Positions 22,890-32,589 of a DNA stretch of 64,000 nt are shown here, one piece after another. Positions within the stretch are counted from its first letter, which is position 1. Every line of letters begins with the position of its first letter. The DNA comes from Sepiola atlantica. Taxonomy: Eukaryota > Mollusca > Cephalopoda > Sepiida > Sepiolidae. The position numbers were made by a program, and so were the translations under genes. Location: assembly GCA_963556195.1 (NCBI GenBank), contig OY744529.1:58630080-58694079 (forward strand). The letters are read 5' to 3'. The notes beneath the pieces were generated by a model. It saw only the letters and a program-made list of their open reading frames with translations. It searched no databases and was not told the origin of the DNA.

Positions 22890-23273
22890 ATTAAACACAA
22901 CAAAACATTTCAAAAACAACCCACATCTAATGCAGCTAGATACATTATCCCATGCAGTAATTGTCATCAGATATACGTAGGGGAAACTGATTGCGAACAA
23001 AAAAAAAGGCTGGGTGAACATAAAAGATATATAAAAAATAACAATTCTCTGAACACACTTTACTCTCATGGATTACAACACGATCATTCCTTTAATTTGG
23101 GGCAGGCTAGAATCGTTAAATTCATTTTAAATAAATCTCGGTGAAGAGTTCTTGAATCAACACCCAATATAAACTCTAACACAATTAAACAACGTAATGG
23201 CTTCTACAATTTATCTCTTTTAATCAACAAACATATTTTATCTGAAAAGAACTTGAATTTAGATCCAGGCTAG
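22890..23273 (+). pseudogene. PLE GIY-YIG endonuclease, one premature stop
   Basis: This is the best PLE endonuclease copy. The frame reads YIIPCSNCHQIYVGETD, where Cys pairs precede the IYVG core of the GIY-YIG fold, then RLGEHKRYI (catalytic Arg and His region), HGLQHDHSFNLGQARI, FILNKSR, and KQRNGFYNLSLLINK to LNLDPG and TAG 23271-23273. One in-frame TGA at 23142-23144 follows KSR. No reverse transcriptase precedes it; the inverted arm starts only 90 bp upstream. The remnant sits exactly at the centre of the palindrome. Same family as 8893-9228. Confidence 0.85.
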
Positions 23274-23639
23274 CTATTTTATACCACACGCCCAAAATAC
23301 TTAATATCTATAATAAAATAAATAAATAAATAACAATAACAAAATAAATATAAATAAATAAAAACATACGTTTCATTTAATAAACATTTTACACATGTCA
23401 ATTTTCAACAGCTATGTTTTATTTCGAAAATTAACAAAGCCGCATTTTTTAATATTTTAACGACTATCTTTTTTAAGTCAGTCCTCCCGAGGACATCATG
23501 AAATAAATAATATATTTGTTCACCTTTTTTCATTTTCCATATATATTGTGTGCGCGTATGTTGTGTATATATCTATGTATGTATATGCATGTATATATAT
23601 ATGTATATATATATATATAGTCTAAAGAAGCTTTGAGTC

Positions 23640-23668
23640 ATTAAAAAAAAAAAAAAAAAAAAAAAAAT
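23640..23668. repeat. Poly-A tract
   Basis: A run of about 27 A, possibly the tail of an old retroposed sequence, but no body or target duplication can be assigned. Confidence 0.8.
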
Positions 23669-23832
23669 TGTAAAATGCAGTTTAAATTCCCAGACAAACT
23701 AACTAAATCCAAGATATTGCAGACTTAACATTCGTTGGAAAATTAATAATTGAAAAAATATAAGTAGAATTAAAAATTTTTTTTTTTTAAAAAGGAGGGG
23801 TTAATTATCTAAGAGTGAAACAAAAACAGGAG

Positions 23833-23836
<4 letters not shown>

Positions 23837-23905
<69 letters not shown>
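23837..23905. repeat. (TA)n microsatellite
   Basis: Pure TA run at the inner edge of the right outer palindrome arm. Confidence 0.95.
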
Positions 23906-23910
<5 letters not shown>

Positions 23911-24389
23911 CATTACTTTCCCTTCGCTATATCTTATGTTGCTTCTCTCCTCCCGTGTACATCACCCCCTTATCGACCTTGATATTAAACTCTCCCTTTC
24001 TCCTTCTTCGATAACCAACTATTTGACCTCAATAAACATGATGAACGCTTCATCAGCTAATTGAAATTTAAAAAAACTGGCTACGATGTTTAAGTCAATT
24101 AAGTCGGAATAATCTCTTGACCTCATTAATGTCGAAAATGGCAGACAGAAAGCGTTTCTATATAAAACTTGAATTTATTTTTTTTAAAACAAAAATACTG
24201 GATAAATTTCCGTAAATTTTGGTGAACTGCATTTTTTACCCTAACAGGTAAGTACATAATAACGTTTTTTGCTATTTTCTTTTAAAAAGCAATATTCTAT
24301 CAAGAGGTTAACCTGGAGAATCACCAGATAAATATTAACACTTATTCATATAAATAAATATTAATATTTTAGTAATTTTTATGCAAATT

Positions 24390-24480
24390 TATTTATATCA
24401 TTTGGATTATTCGAACTACTGTTCTTATATTGAGTTTTGTTCTTATAACGTTTCGGCCGAAAGATCCGCACGAGCATTGA
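24390..24480 (-). repeat. Degraded PLE-type end repeat
   Basis: The stretch from ttggattattcgaac to ataacgtttcggccgaaag resembles the arms at 53420-53505 and 53735-53825 (tgttctcat, ttctcacaacgtttcgg). On the minus strand it ends in GGCCGAAACGTT, the GAAA box of a hammerhead, but no CUGANGA box pairs with it. Confidence 0.4.
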
Positions 24481-24561
24481 ACACTGTTGACAATAATAAC
24501 GCTTTCCCCTGCCTCCTGGATAAGTGTATCACAATTTCAATCATTGTCTGTGCTGATTGTC

Positions 24562-24641
24562 GGTAGCTGTGTGGTCCCGAGCGTTCGTCTCGTAATTCTA
24601 GCCTGATTTTATGAACTGCGTTCGATCCCATGCAACTGCCT
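24562..24641 (+). promoter_or_regulatory. tRNA-like pol III promoter region (SINE head)
   Basis: An A-box-like tagctgtgtgg lies at 24564-24574 and a B-box-like gcgttcgatccc at 24618-24629, spaced as in tRNAs. The outer bases ggtagct and aactgcc can pair as a 7-bp acceptor stem with one mismatch and one G-U. The anticodon arm is degenerate, so this is a tRNA-derived sequence and not a tRNA gene. It lies 14 bp before a hammerhead on the same strand. Confidence 0.65.
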
Positions 24642-24654
24642 ACAACCACCACTT

Positions 24655-24698
24655 CTGCACTGATGAGGGCAAAAGGCCCGAAACGATATCGTCTGTAG
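24655..24698 (+). ncRNA. Canonical type I hammerhead ribozyme
   Basis: Stem I is CUGCA (24655-24659) with UGUAG (24694-24698), 5 bp with one G-U. The CUGAUGA box is 24660-24666. Stem II is GGGC with GCCC, loop AAAAG, with the preferred G-C pair next to the core. GAAA is at 24680-24683. Stem III is CG-AUAU-CG, and the cleavage triplet is GUC, with the cut expected after 24693. No conserved core residue is missing. The upstream tRNA-like promoter implies a SINE-like transcript that can cut itself. Confidence 0.85.
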
Positions 24699-24789
24699 GT
24701 AATAAACACTTTAATATTTAATAAAAAATATTTATTACTACACCAATTACTAAGATCCTCATGGTCTTGTATACTACTAAAACTCTATT

Positions 24790-25335
24790 TGTCTCTGTAC
24801 ACAATGGATGCCGTCACAAAGGAATGACAACAGGAAGGGATGACGTCATCTACAAAAGCATTTTTGATATCATCCGTTAACGAGTAAATGGATGATATTG
24901 AGAAGATTCAAGACGTCATAAATGATAAAGAACAGAAAGATAACGTCATCCATTAAATCAGAGAACATAGACGACACGTGACTCAAAGGGTCACTGGTCC
25001 TCTGTAAGGGCAGTTTGTATATATAAACCTAGAGAGTCTAAATATACATAAAACTGTTGATCACATTTACTTTCTTGTTTGTCTGTGTGCACAATAGATG
25101 ACGTCATCTACGAAATCAGGTGGGAGACACCAGGAAGATCCTTTATAATGTCACATTAGGATAGCGTCACAAAGGAATGACGTCATCTGCTAAAACAGGT
25201 TGAAGACTTCAAGAAGAAATCCTTTATGTTATCATAAATGATAAAGTAAAAAAATGATGTATCATCCTTATGACGCCATAACTGATGAAATATTAAAAAG
25301 ATGACGTCATCCATTAAACAGAGAACATAAATTAC
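24790..25335. promoter_or_regulatory. Cluster of TGACGTCA palindromes in a repeated unit
   Basis: Perfect TGACGTCA octamers occur at 24841, 25099, 25178 and 25302, each within gatgacgtcatc or aatgacgtcatc. Diverged versions lie near 24912, 24943 and 25270. They sit in two related units (about 24790-24975 and 25080-25335) sharing gtcacaaaggaatgac, aaatgataaag and cgtcatccattaaa. TGACGTCA is the consensus site of CREB/ATF factors. Whether anything binds here is unknown; the motif may just be part of a repeat. Confidence 0.7.
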
Positions 25336-26019
25336 TTCAATTCTTTATATATGTAATGCTTGCACTGATGTGAGAAATTAGAACCAACAAATTTAATGTA
25401 TTCTGTATGTTAAAATCCCAAATTGAACAAAACTTTATTGCTCAATTTTACTATAGATTTCTATTTATAAAAAAGCAATGCTGGTGAGTTGAAAATAAAA
25501 TTGTGGTTCATGTATATTTAAGAGCCGTCAGTGTACATAAAGAAAGAAAGAAAGAATCAGTCTTGAGAGCAAAATCAATAGAAAGCGGAACTAAAAGAGA
25601 AGAGCCATTTTGAATAGCAATAAACAAACATCTGTCAAAAGTTTGAAACAGTGAATCAATGAAAAGTGTCTCCAAAGAGACATGCTATAAACATAAGGAA
25701 ATCATAAAAGCCTACACACATTCTGGTTGAATAAATGTCTCCAGTTTAGTTGGATAGATTCTAAATTTAGTCTGCTGACTGTTTTAGCAGCAATAAATAT
25801 CATTACACTTATCTGAATTATAGTTCAGATTTTACAAAGCATCAAGACCGTTTTCTCTTAAAACACAGTATCATATGTCAGCATTCGCTTTCAACTTTGG
25901 TTTTATGAATTCAATGGTTTAATCTTATTCTGGTTAACCAATTCCAGAAGGCTCTAATGTCTGCAATATTCTTGAAGTATTCATATAAAATAAAATTTAT
26001 AAAAATATATGTAATTGAT
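25336..26019. other. Anonymous AT-rich DNA
   Basis: No gene, RNA or repeat family recognised apart from an aagaaagaaagaaag run near 25540. Confidence 0.5.
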
Positions 26020-26392
26020 GTTCAATCTTACGTGATGATGGATGTGTAACACGAGTCTTAAAGACAGGCTTAGATCTGATGACCTCAGAGGAAAATTCAA
26101 TCTGGACAATATAAGGTGATGTGTGCAAAACAGGACACTTTGTCAATTTGATCACATTGAAAGAATGTATGAGAGTTTTTGGGCTAGTAGATATATAATA
26201 GTTGAGGTTGCAGGATCAGTTGGTAGGGGAAGGACAAGGAAAACATGGGACGGCGTTATAAGGATGCGTTTGAGAGAAAGAGGGATAAATAAAGACCTAG
26301 TGAGAGATAGGTTAGTTTGAAATTCAGTATCTAAAAGGCTGAGCGCATCATATAAATCAGACGTTAAATCTATGATGATGATGATGATGATT
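26020..26392 (+). pseudogene. LINE 3' end fragment with ATG-repeat tail
   Basis: The plus strand carries the C-terminal tail of a LINE ORF. RSDDLRGKFNLD-like sense is followed by CQFDHIERMYE, VEVAGSVGRGRTRKTWDGVI and RLRERGINKDLVRDRLV, then the untranslated end and an atgatgatgatgatgatg tail. R-G-R-P-R-K-T-W is a hallmark of the C-terminus of this LINE type (RTE-like in my judgement). The 5' part is missing by truncation, as usual for LINEs. Confidence 0.75.
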
Positions 26393-26614
26393 ATTATGAT
26401 AGTAGTTAAGGAAATTTGGTAAATAATAAAATATCAATTGACTATTCAGCTAAAATATATTATTTTTTTTTTTTTTAAGAAAGTCTAGTTTTTTAAGATA
26501 TGACCGATGTTTTTTCCAGCAAATTTTTTACAAAATAGCGCTTTCATGAACTCTGTTTTTGCCACTACTGATCATGTGTAACTTTAAATTATAACCTAAA
26601 AAGTACATCTCTTA

Positions 26615-27240
26615 TACTAGGTTGAGACAAAATATTTTTCGTATTTCAATTATTTACAAATTATATACAAAAAATGTTTATTCATAAAAATATATCCCAA
26701 CATGTTATTTTGACTGTGTTCTACCGATCTGTCAGAAGCTCAACCATTTAGCTGCTTCAGCGACAAAACATTACTTGTACCCATTTTTAATCTGCTCGTG
26801 CAAGTATTGAGCTATAGTTCAAAATAGACGGTGATCTGATGGTACAAGGTCTGGATTTGAGGGAGAGTTAGGCAACACTTCTAGCCATTAAAATTCTTCT
26901 AGTTTGCACTGTTTCCCATTGGCAATGTGTGCTGGGGCATTGTCATGCTGTAGGCTTGTATATCTTCGATTGATCAAAGTAGCAGTTTTTAAAAGCATTG
27001 TATATTATTCTTTGTTTAGCATTAGAGTATGCATTCACCATGTGACCATCTGATACAAACTCAAAGTACGACATCCTATTGAAATTCTACCAAACATGGC
27101 TGGTGTCACCTTCCTTGTTATGTCTCAGACTGTTTTCTGCTACATGTTCGTTGACACTTTGTGGGCCTTCCACTTCAATAATTTTGGTTGCTACGGTACT
27201 TACACTCGCTCAGTGTTTCTTCCACAAATAGAGTAAAAAT
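26615..27240 (-). pseudogene. Mariner transposase remnant, 3' half
   Basis: On the minus strand INRRYTSLQHDNAPAHIANG holds the second catalytic Asp region of mariner, then VLPNSPSNPDLVPSDHRLF holds the third. Upstream, TPAMFGRISIGC fits the middle domain. An end reading ctaggttgagacaaaa at about 26619 is a plausible TIR next to TA. Multiple stops interrupt the frame, and the 5' half is missing at about 27240, where R1 copy 2 begins. Confidence 0.7.
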
Positions 27241-27486
27241 GATTCTAATTGCAAGATACGAGAAGAATACCCGTCCCAAGACGGGGAAAATGAATTACCT
27301 GGACAGAACAGTTTTGCACTACTTTTATGACTCCTTACAAGGTTAAAATCAAGATATAATGATATTAAAACCTATGTCTAGAATCCTTATTCCAATTTTG
27401 ATCAAAATGCGTTGCATAGTTTTCATTTTAGAAAATGTCTAAAATTTAAGGCTTAATGTTAAAGGGACTTACGAAAGAATTGAAAC

Positions 27487-28733
27487 TCACTCAATAAGTC
27501 CCGGGCCTAACTAATAAAACAACAACTTTAAGGCATAATTCGACTTTATTCATCAACATAGTCTCCTTTTAGGGTGATACACTGATTCCAATGCTTCTCT
27601 AACAATTCGATGTATTTTTCTTGCTCTTTGGCCTCAGTTTCTGATATTGTTTCTTGATTGGAGCCAAATCTCTTTCCCTGGAGCATACTTTTGGGGTATG
27701 CAAACAGCCGATAGTCGCTGGGGGCCAGATCTTGAAAATAAAATAGGTGCATAAACAATTCGAAGTTAAATTCATGTAGGTTTGCCATCGTTGTGATCGA
27801 CTTGTGACACGGTGCATTGTCTTTCCGAAAGAGCACTTTTTCTTCTTCATTTGTGTTCGTTTGTTGGCGATTTCCTCCTTCAAATGCACCAATATTGCTA
27901 CATAATATTTGCTATTGATCGTCCTTCCTTTCGCAAGGTAATTGGTCCACAAAATACCTTGCACATCCCTAAATACAGAGGCCAAAATCTGACTTGCTGA
28001 TGTTTGCATCTTTGGTTGCTGTGGACGGTTTTCACCTGCTGCTGTCCACTCAGTTGACTGTTGCCTTGACTTTGCAGTGAAGTGGTGAATCGCTGTTTCA
28101 TCCATTGTCATATATTGAGGCAAAAACTCCTTTTTGTTGTGTCGAAACAGTTGCAAACAATGCTCTGAATCGTCGATGCCTTATTGTTTTTGATCGGCCA
28201 TGAGCAAACGTGGCACCCACTTTAAACACAGCTTTCATTGACAAAATGTCGAATAAACTGTCTTCTGACATCTTCAACTCCTCTGCTATCTCACACAACT
28301 TTAATTTACGATCGGCCAAAACGAGTTTGTAGACTTTTTTATGTTTTCAGGGACAACTGCTGAATTTGGGTGATCTGAGTATTCAGCATCATTTATGTCT
28401 GTACGACAGCATTTAAAGTCAGAATGCCACTTCTTAAACATTGTTTCTCTCGGAACAGAGTCCGAATAACACTAATCAACCCATTACTTTGCTTGAACAC
28501 TTATTTTTTAACATCAGAAAGCAATGTTTTACAAGACACGAAATTCAGATTTTTCTATTGTTTTGAAAATCTGCGATAGTAGCTTCACTTAAATAAATGT
28601 AATTTGTAAAGTAATAATTGGAATAGGTTAAAATGTTGACTCATGTTATTTGAAGGTTAGTAATTTATAAAAATCATCTAGACTTTTTATTAGTAGCGCT
28701 ATCTATGTGTCAGGCCCGGGACTTATTGAGTGA
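27487..28733 (-). mobile_element. Mariner (DD34D-type) nested in R1
   Basis: Ends share tcactcaataagtcccggg and the next three bases as an inverted repeat (27487-27508 and 28712-28733). The 1247-bp length is right for mariner. The TA duplication is ambiguous: TA occurs inside the shared end, so either the TIR is longer than usual or the target was itself palindromic. Confidence 0.85.
27546..28500 (-). pseudogene. Mariner transposase, frameshifted
   Basis: From the N-terminus the minus strand reads KKWHSDFKCCRTD and RKLKLCEIAEELKMSEDS (helix-turn-helix), HGRSKTI, then in a second frame FLPQYMTMDETAIHHF (first Asp), TEWTAAGENRPQQPK, KGRTINSKYYVAIL, and in a third frame RKDNAPCHKS (second Asp), LAPSDYRLF (third Asp), LQGKRFGSN and ITLKGDYVDE with its stop at 27546. 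All three catalytic Asp residues survive. At least two frameshifts (near 28130 and 27830) and an early stop near 28498 make it inactive. Confidence 0.85.
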
Positions 28734-28874
28734 TGTGTTAATTGGTTTCTAATGACTATGGATCAAATTTAATACAAATCTGAAATATTTTAATTTTCAA
28801 ATGGTAGGTTGCCCTCTAAAAACCATTAAAATACTTCAAAGGAAATGAAACTTGGGGAATATTTATTAATTTAT

Positions 28875-29015
28875 GTTTAAAGCTTTCACAAAAATCGGAG
28901 GTATCTAAATTTTCACAAAAATCGGAGGTATCTAAATTTTCACAAAAATCGGAGGTATTTAAAGTTTCACAAAAATCGGAGGTATCTAAACTTTCACAAA
29001 AATCGGAGGTTCTCA
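28875..29015. repeat. 27-bp minisatellite, five units
   Basis: Five copies of ttcacaaaaatcggaggt plus a nine-base spacer. Because 27 is a multiple of three, the minus strand shows a repeating TSDFCE nine-residue pattern; I regard this as incidental. Confidence 0.9.
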
Positions 29016-29099
29016 AATATCATCAGCAAAAATCTGAAAAAACTTTTGACTCAATCTAGTATTACGAAACTTTAAATACTTTAGTGTTAATAGTTGAAA

Positions 29100-29420
29100 T
29101 TATCGTCCCAGGACATCTAAGATATAAAGTTACCTTGTCGGATTTTCCAAATCAGACCCAAATAGTATTTAAGCGGACAAGTAAAACTTTGTTTCTGACT
29201 AACCAATTTTCATTTTTTTTATTGTTGTACAGTGTTATTGGCAAAGAATATGTTCTTTGCCAATAACACTAGCTATAATTTATTTTAAAAATTATTTAGC
29301 CTTAAATTGAAGAATATGATGAGAGTTGTCTACCTTAAGTTTAAAAATGTGCAACCAAATAAAAATTAAAAACTAAAATGACTTGATTGCATCCCGGGCA
29401 ACAGTGTTTCGAACCCAAAA
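29100..29420 (+). repeat. Dispersed repeat R3, copy 2, with a perfect hairpin
   Basis: Aligned with 20471-20830. Unlike that copy it contains a perfect 18-bp inverted repeat at 29231-29248 and 29253-29270 with a 4-nt loop. Confidence 0.75.
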
Positions 29421-30424
29421 TAGTTAAAAGTGTTGTTGTAATGAAAACTGTGTGAGAATAAAGCTGAAACAATTTCTTTTTTATCTCCCTTGTATTCGAT
29501 CCATCGACTCTGTATACGCTTCGCTCTACCGAAAATATTTTTATCATAAATTCCATTACTTTAAACTATGCTCCCTGGTAACTCCTATAATGGTCCATTT
29601 GCTCCCTCCTTAAAATCTATTTACAATTTCAACACACTAGTGCATCACTTAGGTTACAAAATTCAACCCAATCCTACCCCATAATCCTTATACTAGAACT
29701 CAATTGCTGCAAGCAGACTAATGCTGTTCCCAATCCTAACCTCAGTTATACATTAAAGTTTCTTATTTAGTCATACATTTAATATTTAACTAACTGGGAA
29801 TTCTTTATACATCAAACTCTGTTTTTGTCCGAATTATTACATATTAAACACGTAAATTCCAGATTTCTAATCATCTGAACACTAATTTCCCAATTGGAAC
29901 CCTTTTAAACTTTCTGAATTATATATAAGTTTGTATAAAAATCCCTTTTAATTACGGGACCCCCCCCTTTCAGAACTACCTATTTACTGACCTGAATAAC
30001 TTCTGTTTTTAGCTTATGATAACCCCAACCCAACTCGCACCGGTTTATTGCTTACTAGCAATGAGCAGTAACCAAACAAACCCTTCCCCTTCTCTTCTCC
30101 CAGCATCATCCATAGTTCATTTAACTAACCCTATCACCAACCCTCTTTATCTTTTATCTTTACCCCTTCCCCCACTTCTTTACTTGGCCTTGTCTATAAC
30201 CAGAGTTGTCGCTTTTCTTAGACTCGATCGAAGTCACTACTTAAATTCCCGACTGCCTGCGTTTAATATACACATTTCTAACTCAACTTCTTAAAAACTA
30301 CTTTCATTCTCGGTCCACGGAAGTATTTTAAAATGATCCTAATTCTCAAAATTACATCCGAATAAGTGCTTTCCATCTACGATTGAACTAAACATCTTTC
30401 TATTGGATTTACTTCATTTTGAAC
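29421..30424. other. Anonymous pyrimidine-rich DNA
   Basis: No gene found. The 92-codon frame at 30016-30294 is Pro/Leu/Ser-rich from CT-rich DNA and shows no family motif. It may be the upstream part of the hammerhead-bearing element that is recognisable from 30425. Confidence 0.45.
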
Positions 30425-30790
30425 ATTGTCAACGCTGCCTTCACGAAACCCCTTTTTTCCATCTTTAAATCTCCTTTCACCGGACACTTTATCAACGGAC
30501 ATTCACCAACTGGGCAGAGTCCATATTTTTTACACCCATACTCTTACTCTCCATTACTTTATATTTTTTCAAATTTTGAATTTTAGCTTTTCCACTGCCA
30601 ACTTATCCATCTATGTAATTCCTCTGATGATAAGATTTTAATCTTTGAAAAGCCTTGGCTTAAGAGAAAGAAAAATAAACACCTTGCATTGAACAATTGA
30701 AGTTGAAATAGATTGGTCATTCGTACATCTTTATCTCTCTTCTTTTATCTATCTTTTATAATTGCTCTATCTCGTATATTGAGCTTAAAC
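30425..30790 (+). repeat. Hammerhead-bearing repeat, copy 2 (plus)
   Basis: Reverse-complement match to 17441-17775 along its whole length, including cggacactttatcaacggac and gttgaaataga beyond the ribozyme. Confidence 0.75.
30619..30667 (+). ncRNA. Type I hammerhead ribozyme motif, copy 2
   Basis: TTCCT, CTGATGA, stem II AAGATTTTAATCTT, GAAA, stem III AGCC-TT-GGCT and TA, then AGAGA. Compared with 17574-17622 the core is unchanged; one stem I pair is lost (AGAGA for AGGAA). It may still be weakly active. Confidence 0.65.
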
Positions 30791-30831
30791 CATTTCACTA
30801 TAGGTTCTATCCTCTAAAAGTATACTTTTAG

Positions 30832-30835
<4 letters not shown>

Positions 30836-30888
<53 letters not shown>
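30836..30888. repeat. (TA)n microsatellite
   Basis: Pure TA run. Confidence 0.95.
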
Positions 30889-30889
<1 letters not shown>

Positions 30890-31163
30890 TTTTTTAAATA
30901 TATATTACACTATATGTACTATTTATACACGTTAAACATTTTATACTGAATTTCTTATATAGTTTTGAATTTTCTCTATCAATCTACTTTGATTAATTTG
31001 ATAAAACTTAAAGGGTCAGGATGGGGCTTATATAATGCTTCCATGAAAAATATACATGAGGCAACTACTATTTTTATACAGCATACGAACAATATGAAAA
31101 GGGAAATAATTTCTTTTATCAAACATTTAAAAAGAATTTCTTTTATCAAACATATATATATAT

Positions 31164-31228
<65 letters not shown>

Positions 31229-31229
31229 G
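31164..31229. repeat. (AG)n microsatellite
   Basis: AG run with one AAAG interruption. Confidence 0.95.
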
Positions 31230-31267
31230 CATTACGTACTGAACATACCAAAATTCTTCACTTACAT

Positions 31268-31561
31268 TATAGAATTAAACTAACACTTACCGGCATAAGG
31301 GCCTCAACTGGCATCCATCTCATGGAGGAGTGCTTGTTCGAATGAATGAACATTTATACACTAAAATGGACACTTGTGAATCTCAGCCAATCAGAACACA
31401 GAGAATGGACTTTCCCTTCTGAGCATAATGGAACATTCTAGCCTTGTTATAAACAGGCATTTTGATGTGCTCAACAGTCTGACTTATCTTGCTGCTCAAC
31501 AGTCTGACTTATCTTGCTGCTCAACTGGTCGTACAGTTGAGCCTTAAGCATCGACTCTATA
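31268..31561 (+). repeat. 5' LTR
   Basis: It begins TATAG and ends CTATA, so its ends are a 5-bp inverted repeat and not the usual TG...CA. Within it are CCAAT at 31387-31391, TATAAA at 31448-31453 and a 25-bp direct duplication (gctcaacagtctgacttatc plus ttgct). The box order and spacing fit a pol II promoter in U3. Confidence 0.9.
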
Positions 31562-32589
31562 TGGCGCTACAAACAGGATATATGGATCCTGAAGATTGGG
31601 AGCAGTACCTCCTCAAAGCAGGGATCTCTGCTAGCTCAGCTCGAACTTATGCTGCCACATTTGCAAGTGAAAAGCTGGCAAAAAGGAACCTGCAAATGAT
31701 GTATCGGGCCATGTTAAAAGAGCTAGGGATCACAACAATGGGATAAGCTCTCTCAATCATTAAAGAAGCTAAGGAACTCTCTGCTGAGGTAACATACGCT
31801 AAAGCGCCAGTCGCTAAACTGCCCCAGCTCCATCTTGAAATGAACCCCCAACAATTCAGAAAATTCAGGATTGATTGGGAAGTATTCACCAAGATGACGG
31901 GTATGCCAACATCTCAGGCCAATATACAGCTATACAGTTCTGCTGATGAGTCCGTCCAGAATGCTATAGTCAACACTCACCCTAAATTCTTCATCACTGA
32001 CCCAGACAAGCTACTAGGAATGATAGAGGCATTGGGCACTCAAAGGTCGAATCCAATCGTTCATCGCCTTACTTTTGCCTCCATGTCACAGGGTGAGACT
32101 GAGACAATACAGAACTATCTCGTCCGCCTCCGGGCCACAGACCTGGACTGCAACTTTTTATGTCCCCTTTGTGAGCATGACCTGTCTAACATGTACATCA
32201 AGGACCAGCTCATCAGGGGAATAGCAAACAATACCCTCCAAGCAGACCTGCTGGCCAAAGCTGGAACACTTACAACTCTCAAACAAAATGTTCGCCATTC
32301 TGAGGCTTTCGAATCGGCATTGAAAGACCAAACTTCAATGACTGATACCTCTGATATGGCTATTGCACGGATATCTACGTACTGCAAGCAAAAAACCAGT
32401 GCTCAAACTAATAAAAGTCATGCTAGTATCAGCAACTCTGCCAAACGTGATAACTTTCAAGCTTGCATGGGTTGTGGTAGCCATTATCATGGTATCCCAG
32501 GAATAAGCTCTCGCCAGTTAAAATGTCCAGCATGGGGTCAAACATGCAGCACTTGTGGGAAACTTAATCACCTTTCAAGAGTGTGCTGA
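31561..32589 (+). pseudogene. gag, interrupted by TAA, zinc knuckle at the end
   Basis: The frame may open at ATG 31561 or ATG 31582. An N-terminal SAM-like or matrix-like stretch (DPEDWEQYLLKAGISASSAR) is stopped by TAA at 31744-31746. The same frame goes on from 31747 with the capsid region (NPQQFRKFRIDWEVF; IEALGTQRSNPI; FASMSQGETETIQNYLVRLR; IKDQLIRGI), typical of the gag of a Mag/C-clade-like gypsy. It ends in a CMGCGSHYH...C and CSTCGKLNHLSRVC cysteine pattern (nucleic-acid-binding knuckles), then TGA at 32587-32589. Confidence 0.85.
31562..31578 (+). promoter_or_regulatory. Primer-binding site candidate
   Basis: The interior begins at once with tggcgctacaaacagg. A TGG start matches the CCA end of a tRNA, and TGGCG is common in this superfamily. 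The exact tRNA is not identified. An ATG at 31561-31563 overlaps it. Confidence 0.6.

Larger units (their letters stand above)
22015..24045. repeat. Large imperfect palindrome around a PLE fragment
   Basis: Two nested pairs of inverted arms share one centre near 23055. The outer pair is 22015-22160 with 23899-24045, and the inner pair is 22560-22800 with 23310-23560. Both pairs are well conserved over their lengths (for example aacataagatatag and ggtgaacaaatatattattt). Between outer and inner arms lie TA arrays and unrelated filler of different length on each side. Confidence 0.8.
27248..28850 (+). repeat. Dispersed repeat R1, copy 2, split by a mariner
   Basis: R1 runs from 27248 to about 27486 and resumes at 28734-28850 (tgttaattggtttctaatgactatggatcaaattt). 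Copies at 17886 and 55276 have the two halves joined, so the order of insertion is clear. Confidence 0.8.

Noticed and set aside
28875..29015. CRISPR array
   Set aside because: Direct repeats here and at 39288, 42090 and 62258 have no unique spacers; they are tandem repeats in a eukaryotic genome.
28816..29016. Protein with nine-residue TSDFCE repeats on the minus strand
   Set aside because: It is a 27-bp minisatellite read in frame.
30016..30294. 92-codon Pro/Leu/Ser-rich frame
   Set aside because: Arises from pyrimidine-rich DNA; composition, not conservation, explains it.
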